From an uncultured Oscillospiraceae bacterium (GTDB lineage Bacteria; Bacillota; Clostridia; Oscillospirales; Oscillospiraceae), in contig CALWXL010000004.1 of NCBI GenBank assembly GCA_944385485.1, positions 1 through 61,197 on the forward strand: DNA of 61,197 nt, given 5' to 3'. This document shows positions 49,730-57,790 of this stretch, in pieces (the first letter of the stretch is position 1; each line of letters begins with the position of its first letter). The notes under the pieces are model-generated. The model searched no databases, was not told where the DNA came from, and saw only the letters and a list, made by a program, of their open reading frames with translations. The position numbers and the translations under genes were made by a program.

Positions 49730-51952
49730 ATGGCATTACAGACCAAAGAATACAGTACCACATCCAACACCTTTACCTTGGCGCTGACCTTGGTGGAGAA
49801 CTCCACCAGCACCGCAGGGAACACTTCCTCGGTGAGCTATACCCTGAAGCTGAAATCCACCACCAAAAACTTTGCCCAGTACGGCGTGGGGGCCAAGGTA
49901 GAGCTCAACGGGACACTGGTGGCGGAGCGGGACCGGGGCACAGCGCCCAAAATCACCCTGGGGACATACTCGGAGGTGACCCTTCTCTCCGGTACCGCCA
50001 CGGTGGGGCACAACAGCGACGGCTCCAAGTCCATGGCCTTTGCCTATTCCCTGGACATGGCAGCGGCCAGCTACACCCCTGGGGCCGTAAATGGGTCGGG
50101 CACCATGACCCTCACCAAAATCCCCCGGGGAGCCACCATCACCAGCGCCCCCAACTTCACCGACGAGGACAACCCGGTGGTGAAATTCAGCAACCCGGCG
50201 GGGATGTCCATGGAGCTGTGCATCAAGTCGGGGGATGAGTCCAAAATCCTGGTGCCCTACCGGAAGGTGTCCGGCAGCAGCCACACCCTTTCCCTGACCC
50301 AGGGGGAGCGGGAGACCCTGCGGGCCTATGCCACCAAAAACACCGCCACGGTGGTCTTTGTGCTCCGGTCCAACGGCTCCTTTTTCTCCACCTCTGCCAA
50401 GACCCTGACCATCAAAAACTCCGCCCCCACCCTGGCGCCAACGGTGCAGGATGTGAACCCGGACACCCTGGCCCTCACGGGAGAGACCGGGAATCTGGTG
50501 CAGTATCACTCCCAGGTGGCCGTGACCACGGGGGCCAGGGCGGTGAAGGGGGCCACGCTGGTCCGGCAGTCCGTCACCTGCGGCAGCCAAACCCTCACCG
50601 GGGACGGCACTCTGGAGCAGGTGGAGTCGGGCACTATTGTTATCTCCGCCACCGACAGCCGAGGCAACACCACCACCCAGACGGTGGAGAAAAAGCTGGT
50701 GGGCTATGTCCACCCCAGCTGTACCATCGGGCAGGGTCTGCCCGATGCGTCGGGGCGGTATGACCTGGAGGTGACAGGCGCCTGTTACTACGGCAGCTTC
50801 GGCCAGGTGGACAACACCTTGACGGTGGAGTATCGCCATCGGAAACAGGGGGAGGACAGCTGGGGAGCCTGGACGGCGGTGGACAGTGTATTGCCCATGG
50901 GCTTTACCTACCTGGCGCGGGCCAAGGTGGAGGGGCTGGATTACCAGACTGCCTATGAGTTCCAGGCCAGAGCCACCGACCAGCTGGAACAGGTGGAGAG
51001 CCCGGGCAAGGTGGTTCAGACCAGCCCCGGCTTCGACTGGGGCAAAGATGATTTTGCCTTCCACATTCCGGTGTACATTCAGGGGGTGAAGGTCACCCCA
51101 GATGTGGGGCAAAACCTGCTGATCAACCCGCTGTTCCGCATCAACCAGCGGGGCAGCTCCACCTATACCATCACCAAACCCGCCTACACCCTGGATTGCT
51201 GGAAGTCCAGCGGCACCACCACCCAAGGAGAGGTGACCACAGGACAGAGCTACGCCAAGCTCACCAATTCCGGCGGTACCCTGGGCCTGGGCCAGTATGT
51301 GGAGGACTACGGGGGATTGGCTGGAAAAACCGTGACCTTGTCCATGTTCGTGGACATCCTCTCTGGTAGTTACCACCTGAGTCTGGACGACGGCACCGAG
51401 ACGGCAGGGGAGACCCTTTCCGCCCGGGGCGCTCAGGTATGCACCCTCACCAAAACCATTTCCAACAGCCCATCCAAGCTGTGGTGCCAGCTCATCAGCG
51501 AAGGGGTTGCCTCGTGCCGCATCTTTGGGGCCAAGCTGGAGGTGGGAGATCACCAAACCCTTGCTATGCAGGGCGCGGATGGAGTATGGCAGCTAGTGGA
51601 GCAGCCGGACCCTGATGAACTTCTCAAGTGCTACCGCTATCAATTTTTGCCTGAGACCTTCAGTGGATTTCCCATTGGCTATGGGTTTGCCTTTGGAACA
51701 GGTGCAGTAAGAGCCATCTTCCCGTGTCCAGTGCGGATGCGAACCAATCCCAGCGTGGTGTACATGACGGGGAATATATCCGGGTTGAGTATTTTCAACA
51801 ACGGAGCGGTGAAAATTCCCACGGCGATATCCGCCACCAGTAATCAACCCGGGGGTATCGGAGCGACCATTTCCGCCAGTGGGCTTGCCAGTAACCGATC
51901 GTGTATCGTGCGTACCACCAGTGCAAAAATCTTGTTTGACGCCAATTTGTGA
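49730..51952 (+). CDS. Large tail fibre / receptor-binding protein (DUF859-like)
   Basis: 740 residues, almost all beta. Residues ~1-460 are Ig-like repeats as in DUF859 fibre proteins (KEYSTTSNTFTLALTLVE, VTLLSGTATVGHNSDGSKS, DSRGNTTTQTVEKKLVGYVH), ~460-620 a carbohydrate-binding-like jelly roll (LLINPLFRINQRG, TLDCWKSSG), and the last ~120 a distinct tip (CYRYQFLPETFSG). The tip region of the gene is less GC-rich, suggesting recent exchange. It starts 2 bases after the preceding stop. Confidence 0.75.
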   Translation: MALQTKEYSTTSNTFTLALTLVENSTSTAGNTSSVSYTLKLKSTTKNFAQYGVGAKVELNGTLVAERDRGTAPKITLGTYSEVTLLSGTATVGHNSDGSKSMAFAYSLDMAAASYTPGAVNGSGTMTLTKIPRGATITSAPNFTDEDNPVVKFSNPAGMSMELCIKSGDESKILVPYRKVSGSSHTLSLTQGERETLRAYATKNTATVVFVLRSNGSFFSTSAKTLTIKNSAPTLAPTVQDVNPDTLALTGETGNLVQYHSQVAVTTGARAVKGATLVRQSVTCGSQTLTGDGTLEQVESGTIVISATDSRGNTTTQTVEKKLVGYVHPSCTIGQGLPDASGRYDLEVTGACYYGSFGQVDNTLTVEYRHRKQGEDSWGAWTAVDSVLPMGFTYLARAKVEGLDYQTAYEFQARATDQLEQVESPGKVVQTSPGFDWGKDDFAFHIPVYIQGVKVTPDVGQNLLINPLFRINQRGSSTYTITKPAYTLDCWKSSGTTTQGEVTTGQSYAKLTNSGGTLGLGQYVEDYGGLAGKTVTLSMFVDILSGSYHLSLDDGTETAGETLSARGAQVCTLTKTISNSPSKLWCQLISEGVASCRIFGAKLEVGDHQTLAMQGADGVWQLVEQPDPDELLKCYRYQFLPETFSGFPIGYGFAFGTGAVRAIFPCPVRMRTNPSVVYMTGNISGLSIFNNGAVKIPTAISATSNQPGGIGATISASGLASNRSCIVRTTSAKILFDANL

Positions 51953-51960
51953 GGTGAACC

Positions 51961-52293
51961 ATGGAAGAATATACGGTATATGTACAAATCAATGAGGGAG
52001 CCTGTGTGGTGGCGGTGAACTCCTCCGCATTTCTCACCCAGACGGAGGGGTGGGTGGAAGTGGATCGAGGCACTGGAGACCGATACCACCACGCCCAGGG
52101 TAACTATCTACCCAAGCCTCTCTATACCAAGGAGGGAATTCCCTGCTACAAGCTGGAAAACGGCGCTGTGGTGGAGCGCAGTCAGGAGGAACTGGCGGCA
52201 GATTTGGCGGGCCTGGTGGAGCCTGTGACGCCCCTGGAACAGCTGCGGGCGGATGTGGACTTTCTGGCTGCCTTACAGGGGGTGGTGCTATGA
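51961..52293 (+). CDS. Tail fibre-associated protein
   Basis: 110 residues: YTVYVQINEGACVVAVNSSAF, DRGTGDRYHHAQGNYLPKPL, then an acidic helical end. Small proteins like this follow fibre genes and are often called fibre assembly proteins. The first part of the gene continues the lower GC of the fibre tip. Overlaps the next small gene by 4 bases. Confidence 0.6.
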   Translation: MEEYTVYVQINEGACVVAVNSSAFLTQTEGWVEVDRGTGDRYHHAQGNYLPKPLYTKEGIPCYKLENGAVVERSQEELAADLAGLVEPVTPLEQLRADVDFLAALQGVVL

Positions 52294-52439
52294 CCATTCT
52301 GGAGCTGGCCAAGAGGTATTACCCACGGCTGTGGGATGATCAGCGCCTGGAGCTGCTGGTGGCAGCAGGGCAACTGACCCAGGCGCAAGTGGAAAACGTG
52401 AGGGGGGAAGCCCATGAAGCTGCCAGCGATGATCAGTGA
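52290..52439 (+). CDS. XkdX-like small phage protein
   Basis: 49 residues: MTILELAKRYYPRLWDDQRL then ELLVAAGQLTQAQVENVRG. The YY..LW....L..LV..G.LT..Q spacing matches the XkdX family found after fibre genes in PBSX and many phages. The ATG at 52290 overlaps the upstream stop; its end overlaps the next gene by 26 bases. Confidence 0.65.
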   Translation: MTILELAKRYYPRLWDDQRLELLVAAGQLTQAQVENVRGEAHEAASDDQ

Positions 52440-54039
52440 AAACGGTATGTCCGCCGCCACCCAAACCGCCTTCGTCGGACTCAACCACACCCCGGGGGCG
52501 GGGGATGGGGAACTGTACGAGATGGAGAATCTCACCGGGGCCTATTATCCTCTCCTGGCCAGCCGTCCACCCCGGTGGAAGGTGGCCACTCTGACCCAGC
52601 CGGGGGGACTGTTTGCCCGGGAGGGGCTGTGCTGGGTGGACCAGGGGGGATTTTGGTACCAGGGAGAGCGGAAAGGGGACGTGAGTCCGGGGGACAAGGC
52701 CTTTGCATCTCTGGGCGCCAACATCCTCATCTTTCCTGACAAGGCCTATTACAACACCCAGACCGGGACCTTTGGTTCTCTGGAATCCACCTGGACGGGG
52801 ACAGGGCTTTCCTTCCAAAACGGCACCCTCTATGAGCAGGAGGCCCAGGCCAACACCATCCAGGCGGAAGGGGTGAACTGGGCGGACTATTTCCGCAAGG
52901 GAGATGCCATCACCATCTCCGGCTGTGCCACACATCCGGAGAACGACAAAAGTCTCATCATCCGGGACATTCAGGAGGACAAACTGGTGTTTTACGAGTA
53001 CTCCTTTGCCCTGGACGGGGAGAAGGGGGACGAGGCCTACACCGAGCCGGGGGCGGTGACCATCGCCCGCACCGTCCCAGACCTGGACTTCGTGTGCGAG
53101 AACGAAAACCGGGTGTGGGGGTGCAAGGGAAACACCATCTATTGCTCCAAGCTGGGGGACCCCTTCAACTTCAACGTCTTTGACGGCCTGGCCACCGATG
53201 CCTATGCCGTGGACACCGGGTCGGCGGGGAACTTCACCGGCTGCATTTCCTATCTGGGCTACCCCATCTTTTTCAAAGAGGACCACATCTACAAAGTCTA
53301 TGGCACCATGCCCTCCAACTTCCAGGTCATGGGCACTGAGACCCTGGGGGTGGCGGAAGGGTGTGGAAAGAGCCTGGCTGCGGCGGGCGAGGTGCTTTTC
53401 TACGTCTCCCGGGTGGGAGTGATGGCCTACTCGGGAGGAATTCCCCAGTGCGTGAGCCGCAACCTGGGCCAGCAGAGGCTGGGGCAAGCTTGCGCCGGAG
53501 CGGACGGGCTGCGCTACTACCTCTCGGCCCAGGAGGGGGAGGGGTGGAGCCTCTATGTCTATGATACCCAGACCAAGCTGTGGCACCGGGAGGACGCCAC
53601 CCGCGCCACCCACTTTGCCGTCAGCGGAGGGAATCTGTATCTGCTCAACCATCTGGGGGAGATCTGGACGGTGGGCCAGGGGACCAACCCGCCGGAGGAA
53701 GCCCAACAGGAGGAAGCGGTGGCGTGGCGGGCGGAGTTTGCCGACTTCACCGACGGAAGCCCAGACAAAAAGGGGCTGTTCCGTCTCCACATCCGCGTGG
53801 AGGTGGAAGAGGGAGGTCAGATGCAGGCCTGGGCCCAGGTGGACAGCGACGGGGAGTGGTTGCCCATGGGACAGCCCATTGGCCCCACCACCAAGCGCAG
53901 TTTTCAGCTGCCCATGGTCATCCGCCGGGGGGACCACTACCGTCTCAAACTCACCGGGACGGGACAGTGCCGCATTTACAGCATCACCAGAGAACGGTAC
54001 GGCGGCTCGGCATACAATGCCACCCCCGGCCGTCAGTAA
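52414..54039 (+). CDS. Short-tail hub / DNA-stabilising protein (P22 gp10-like)
   Basis: 541 residues, beta-propeller-like. Repeated blade-type strands occur, for example VCENENRVWGCKGNTIYCS, ISYLGYPIFFKEDHIYKVYG, VGVMAYSGGIPQCVS and GGNLYLLNHLGEIWTVG. This layout is typical of podoviral tail hub or packaged-DNA stabilisation proteins that plug the portal. No long-tail genes accompany it. The ATG at 52414 follows GAGGGGGGAA. Confidence 0.65.
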   Translation: MKLPAMISENGMSAATQTAFVGLNHTPGAGDGELYEMENLTGAYYPLLASRPPRWKVATLTQPGGLFAREGLCWVDQGGFWYQGERKGDVSPGDKAFASLGANILIFPDKAYYNTQTGTFGSLESTWTGTGLSFQNGTLYEQEAQANTIQAEGVNWADYFRKGDAITISGCATHPENDKSLIIRDIQEDKLVFYEYSFALDGEKGDEAYTEPGAVTIARTVPDLDFVCENENRVWGCKGNTIYCSKLGDPFNFNVFDGLATDAYAVDTGSAGNFTGCISYLGYPIFFKEDHIYKVYGTMPSNFQVMGTETLGVAEGCGKSLAAAGEVLFYVSRVGVMAYSGGIPQCVSRNLGQQRLGQACAGADGLRYYLSAQEGEGWSLYVYDTQTKLWHREDATRATHFAVSGGNLYLLNHLGEIWTVGQGTNPPEEAQQEEAVAWRAEFADFTDGSPDKKGLFRLHIRVEVEEGGQMQAWAQVDSDGEWLPMGQPIGPTTKRSFQLPMVIRRGDHYRLKLTGTGQCRIYSITRERYGGSAYNATPGRQ

Positions 54040-54051
54040 AGGAGGAAACGC

Positions 54052-55503
54052 ATGGCATACACCTATGACGACTTTTTGAAAAAGGCCAGAGCCAGCAACA
54101 CGTTACAGGATTTTGACCCGGAGGAGTTGAGTCTGGCCCAAGTATATCCTGAATATGGAATCTCGGTGGCCAGCCTCAAGCAGGAGGAGAAAACCGCCAC
54201 CACCAGCGCCCAACGGGCCCTGGCCAGCCAGGCAGCAGCCCAGCTTCGCACCAGCTACAATGGGTTTACCGGCAGCTGGCAGGACGAAATCGACGACATT
54301 CTCAACCAGCTGGACAAATATCCCGACTTCTCCTACGATGAGGAGGCCCCCACCTACGACAACAAGTACGAGGAGGAGCAGGACGCCATTCTGGACCAGA
54401 TCGGGAAATATCCCGACTTCTCCTATGATGAGGAGGCTCCCACCTACACCAATCCTTACGAGGAGCTGCAACAGGAGCTGCTGGACAAGATTCTCAACCG
54501 GGAGGACTTTACCTGGAGCAAGGACAGCGACCCGGTGTTTGGAGAGTACCAGAAGCAATACCTGCGGGAGGGGGAGCGGGCCAGTGCCAACGCCCTGGCC
54601 CAGGCGGCGGCCGCCTCGGGGGGACAGGCCTCCAGCTACGCCGCCACCGCAGCGGCCCAGGCGGGCAACTACTATGCCTCCCAGCTCAGCGATAAGATCC
54701 CCGAGCTGTACAACCAGGCCTACCAGCGATACCTCAGCGAGTATGAGCAGTTGGCCAACGACCTGGGGTTGGTGAACACCCAGCAGCAGCTGGACTATCA
54801 GGAGTATCTGGATCGGCTGGGCCAGTACAACACGGACAAAAACTTCGCCTATCAGCAGTATCTGGACGACTACAACAAGCTCTTGGGGTACCTGGATGCG
54901 GTCAACGGCCAGGAGCAGATGGATTACCAGGAGTACAAGGACAAGCTGGGGCAGTTCAATGTGGACAAGGAATTCGCCTATCAGCAGTATCTGGACAACT
55001 ACAACAAGCTGCAGGACTATCTGTCAGGGCTGCAAAAGGCCAACGACTCGGAGTACCAGCAGTATGTGGACCAGCAGGAGATGGAGCAGAAAAAGCAGCA
55101 GCAGGCCCAGGAGATGGCCCAGGCCCAGGTGGATGGCATTTTGCAGGCAGGTGTCATGCCCTCCTCCGACCTCATCTCCAAATCCGGGTACAGCCAGGAG
55201 TACGTCAATGCCATGCTCCAGTATTACCGGCAGAAGGCGGCGGCCAGTGCATACCGCAGCAGCGGCGGAGGAAGCTCCAGCAAGAGCAGTGGAACCACCA
55301 GCAGCAGCAAAACCAGTCAGAGCGTGGGATACAACACCGCTCGGTTGGTGTCGGTACCCAAGTACGGCGAGATCACGGTGGCGGATGCGGAACGGCTGGC
55401 CAACCAGGGCTTGCTGCGCCGATCCGGCACCGACAAGCACGGGAATCCCACCTATGTGCCCACGGCAAAGAAACCCACCCAAAACATTGCCATGGTGCGG
55501 TGA
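54052..55503 (+). CDS. Repeat-rich internal virion / DNA ejection-type protein
   Basis: 483 residues, Gln/Tyr/Ala-rich and helical. KYPDFSYDEEAPTY occurs at 89-102 and 119-132 (30-residue period), and a 43-residue unit (DYQEYLDRLGQYNTDKNFAY and DYQEYKDKLGQFNVDKEFAY) is repeated at ~247-281 and ~290-323. An Ala/Gly-rich stretch (~175-205) and a Ser/Gly linker before a basic C-terminus follow. Composition and last position in the operon suit a podoviral ejection protein. The ATG at 54052 follows AAAGGAGG. Confidence 0.55.
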   Translation: MAYTYDDFLKKARASNTLQDFDPEELSLAQVYPEYGISVASLKQEEKTATTSAQRALASQAAAQLRTSYNGFTGSWQDEIDDILNQLDKYPDFSYDEEAPTYDNKYEEEQDAILDQIGKYPDFSYDEEAPTYTNPYEELQQELLDKILNREDFTWSKDSDPVFGEYQKQYLREGERASANALAQAAAASGGQASSYAATAAAQAGNYYASQLSDKIPELYNQAYQRYLSEYEQLANDLGLVNTQQQLDYQEYLDRLGQYNTDKNFAYQQYLDDYNKLLGYLDAVNGQEQMDYQEYKDKLGQFNVDKEFAYQQYLDNYNKLQDYLSGLQKANDSEYQQYVDQQEMEQKKQQQAQEMAQAQVDGILQAGVMPSSDLISKSGYSQEYVNAMLQYYRQKAAASAYRSSGGGSSSKSSGTTSSSKTSQSVGYNTARLVSVPKYGEITVADAERLANQGLLRRSGTDKHGNPTYVPTAKKPTQNIAMVR

Positions 55504-55609
55504 CGGGGGAATTTACCCAAACTTTACGAAATGCTCCCTTGAAACCCCACAGAGAATCCGGCACACTAAAGGACAGACGAACATCTGTTGTGGAGAGGGA
55601 GGAAAACAC

Positions 55610-56356
55610 ATGCCATCGCACTATACCCACCTCTGTTTTGGTCGCCATGTGGTGGAAGCTATGCCTGAGCAGCTGAGGACCGTTGTGTGGAAGCACAAGC
55701 ACTGCTATCTGGCAGGGCTGCAAGGACCTGACCCGCTGTTCTACTATCGACCCCTGGGGAACAATCCCGTGCGGGAGCTGGGAAGCGAAATTCATCGCAG
55801 ATCCGGGCGAGATTTTTTTGAGCATGGGGCCCAGGTGCTGCGTGAGCAGGGTACTTCGGAGCGAAGAAGCTATCTGGCAGGGTGTATCTGCCACTATATG
55901 CTGGACACCGCTTGTCACCCCTACATTGAGGGGGAACTGGCCCGCCAGGGCATCCACCACCTCCAGGTAGAGACGGAACTGGACTCTACGCTGCTCATGG
56001 AGCACGGCATTGACCTGTATCGCCGGGATTTGGTGTCCTATCTGTGGCCTGGAGAGGAACTGACCCAGGCGGCAGCGCCCTTCTATGAGGGGCTGACGGA
56101 GCGGGAGGTGGATGGTGCGTTTCGGGCCATGAAACGGTATGTCCCCTTCACCCGGTGGAAAAACGACCTATTGCGCCACACCATCAAGGCCCTGTTATCC
56201 CTGGGCGGGATGAGCCAGGAGAGCCTGGGGGTGCTGGTGGAGCCCACGCTGGACCCCGACCTGACAGAGGCGGTGGCGGCGCTCAAGGAGCGGATGCTGG
56301 CCGAGGTGGCACCCACTGTGGAAGAAATCGAGAAATTTTTCCAAACCGTGGTGTAG
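55610..56356 (+). CDS. Zinc-dependent phospholipase C family protein
   Basis: 248 residues. The N-terminal SHYTHLCFGRHVVEAM and GPDPLFYY, then CICHYMLDTACHPYIEGE and a later helical part, resemble the zinc-dependent phospholipase C / HET-C fold, where histidines of these motifs bind metal. No signal peptide is evident, so it may act inside the cell. The long open frame upstream is a chance overlap with the phage gene; the ATG at 55610 follows GAGAGGGAGG. Directly outside the phage module. Confidence 0.75.
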   Translation: MPSHYTHLCFGRHVVEAMPEQLRTVVWKHKHCYLAGLQGPDPLFYYRPLGNNPVRELGSEIHRRSGRDFFEHGAQVLREQGTSERRSYLAGCICHYMLDTACHPYIEGELARQGIHHLQVETELDSTLLMEHGIDLYRRDLVSYLWPGEELTQAAAPFYEGLTEREVDGAFRAMKRYVPFTRWKNDLLRHTIKALLSLGGMSQESLGVLVEPTLDPDLTEAVAALKERMLAEVAPTVEEIEKFFQTVV

Positions 56357-56420
56357 ATCGGGGGGGCCCTGACTCCACGGTTTGGGCGCAGCTTTGACGG
56401 AGAGGAGGTGGGGAGGTCCT

Positions 56421-57644
56421 ATGAAATTAACGGCTTTGGAGCGCAGCTGGGCACTGTATGACGTGGGAAACAGCGCATTTGTGCTGATGGTGTCCACGAT
56501 CATGCCCATTTACTTCAAAAATCTCACGTCCACCGCCGGAGTGGCAGACTACACCTCCACGGCCTGGTGGAGCTACGCCGTGGCGATCAGTACCCTGCTG
56601 GCGGCGGTGTTGGGGCCCACGCTGGGCCATGTGGCGGACAAATGCCGCTGGAAGCGAGGGCTTTACGCCCTGTTTGTGGTGGGAGGTGCCAGCACCTGCG
56701 CGCTGTTGGGCTTTTCTCCCACCTGGCTGGTGTTTTTGGTGGTGTTTGTGCTGGGTAAGGTGTTCTTCTCCACCAGTTTGGTGTTTTACGACTCTATGCT
56801 CCCCGACGTGACCACAGCGGAGCGGGTGGATATGGTCTCCTCCACCGGCTATGCCTGGGGGTACCTGGGCTCTTGCATCCCCTTTGTGGCCTGCCTGGTG
56901 TTGGTGCTCACAGCGGAGCAAACCGGGCTGGGCATGGCTCGCGCCATTCCCATCGCCTTTCTCATCACCGCTGTGTGGTGGTTGGGGTTGGGCCTGCCCC
57001 TGTACCGCAGGTATCGCCAGACCCACAGCAGCACGGGAGGCACCGCAGGATTGAGCGAACTGGCTGGCGTGCTGGGGGAGATAGCCAGGGACCGAAAGGT
57101 GAGGCTCTATCTGGTGGCCTATTTTTTCTACATCGACGGGGTGTTTACCATCATCGATATGGCCACCGCCTACGGCAAGGACGTGGGTATCGGGGATACA
57201 GATCTGGTGTTGGCCCTACTGCTCACCCAAGTGGTGGCCTTTCCCTTTGCCCTGCTCTTTGGCCGCTTGGCGGGTAAGGTGGCCACCGAGTCTCTGTTGC
57301 AAATTTGCATTGCAGGGTACTTTTTCATTGCTGTGTTTGCCTTGCAGCTGGACAAAGCTTGGGAATTCTGGTTTTTGGCGGTGTGTGTGGCGGTGTTTCA
57401 GGGGGCCATTCAGGCTCTGTCCCGGTCCTACTTCGCCCGCATCATTCCTCCGGAAAAAGCAGGGGCGTACTTTGGCTTTTACGACATCTTTGGCAAGGGC
57501 GCCTCCTTTTTCGGGGCGGTGGTGCTGGGGGTGGCCACCCAGCTCTTCTCCACCTCCCGGGCAGGAGTGGTGGCGTTGGCGCTTCTGTTCCCGCTGGGGC
57601 TGTGGTTGTTGCGCAAATCCATGAAAGTACCGGCCAAACTGTGA
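56421..57644 (+). CDS. MFS transporter, UMF1/Atg22-like
   Basis: 407 residues with about eleven to twelve membrane segments. Family marks: WALYDVGNSAFVLMVSTIMP near the start, LGHVADKCRWKRG loop, FYDSMLPDV, GYAWGYLGSCIPF, and SRSYFARIIPPEKAGAYFGFYDIFGKGASF in the second half, all typical of the UMF1 family, some of whose members export amino acids. Substrate unknown. The ATG at 56421 follows GGGAGG. Confidence 0.88.
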   Translation: MKLTALERSWALYDVGNSAFVLMVSTIMPIYFKNLTSTAGVADYTSTAWWSYAVAISTLLAAVLGPTLGHVADKCRWKRGLYALFVVGGASTCALLGFSPTWLVFLVVFVLGKVFFSTSLVFYDSMLPDVTTAERVDMVSSTGYAWGYLGSCIPFVACLVLVLTAEQTGLGMARAIPIAFLITAVWWLGLGLPLYRRYRQTHSSTGGTAGLSELAGVLGEIARDRKVRLYLVAYFFYIDGVFTIIDMATAYGKDVGIGDTDLVLALLLTQVVAFPFALLFGRLAGKVATESLLQICIAGYFFIAVFALQLDKAWEFWFLAVCVAVFQGAIQALSRSYFARIIPPEKAGAYFGFYDIFGKGASFFGAVVLGVATQLFSTSRAGVVALALLFPLGLWLLRKSMKVPAKL

Positions 57645-57657
57645 CGAAATGGAATAG

Positions 57658-57702
57658 AAAGCCCTCTCTCCGGGGAAGACAGACGGGAGAGAGGGCTTTT
57701 CC
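57658..57702 (+). terminator. Terminator after the MFS gene
   Basis: AAAGCCCTCTCTCC and its complement around a 12-base loop, then TTTT. Confidence 0.85.
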
Positions 57703-57713
57703 TCTTGCCCCGA

Positions 57714-57742
57714 TTGACCTGGGGCGTGGGGACGGGTATAAT
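57714..57742 (+). promoter_or_regulatory. Promoter of the GH13 gene
   Basis: TTGACC, 17 bases, TATAAT, 48 bases before the start codon. Confidence 0.75.
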
Positions 57743-57790
57743 ATCAGGGTAAATACTGCCCAAGGGCAGAGAAGACGGAGGACGGACCAT

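Larger units (their letters stand above)
38514..55503. mobile_element. Compact podovirus-like prophage or domesticated phage particle module
   Basis: About 17 kb: XRE repressor, operators, four small early genes, terminase, portal, scaffold, capsid, connector, lysis genes, fibres, tail hub and ejection-type protein. All genes after the repressor run in one direction with overlaps or tiny gaps, suggesting one long transcript. I see no integrase, excisionase, replication, recombination, tail tube or tape-measure gene, and no clear flanking direct repeat. Base composition matches the host. Confidence 0.75.

Noticed and set aside
38250..55550. Shared CTTGAAAC at both flanks of the phage module as att sites
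   Set aside because: Only eight bases, within reach of chance and part of a promoter -35 on the left; no longer flanking repeat and no tRNA gene seen.
55577..55590. Second LexA-like box GAACATCTGTTG upstream of the phospholipase gene
   Set aside because: The right half lacks the GTTC match and no promoter surrounds it.
54896..55609. In-frame extension of the phospholipase gene deep into the last phage gene
   Set aside because: The ejection-type protein in the other frame is convincing and the ATG at 55610 has a strong ribosome binding site; the upstream part reads as nonsense rich in Arg, Ser and Thr.
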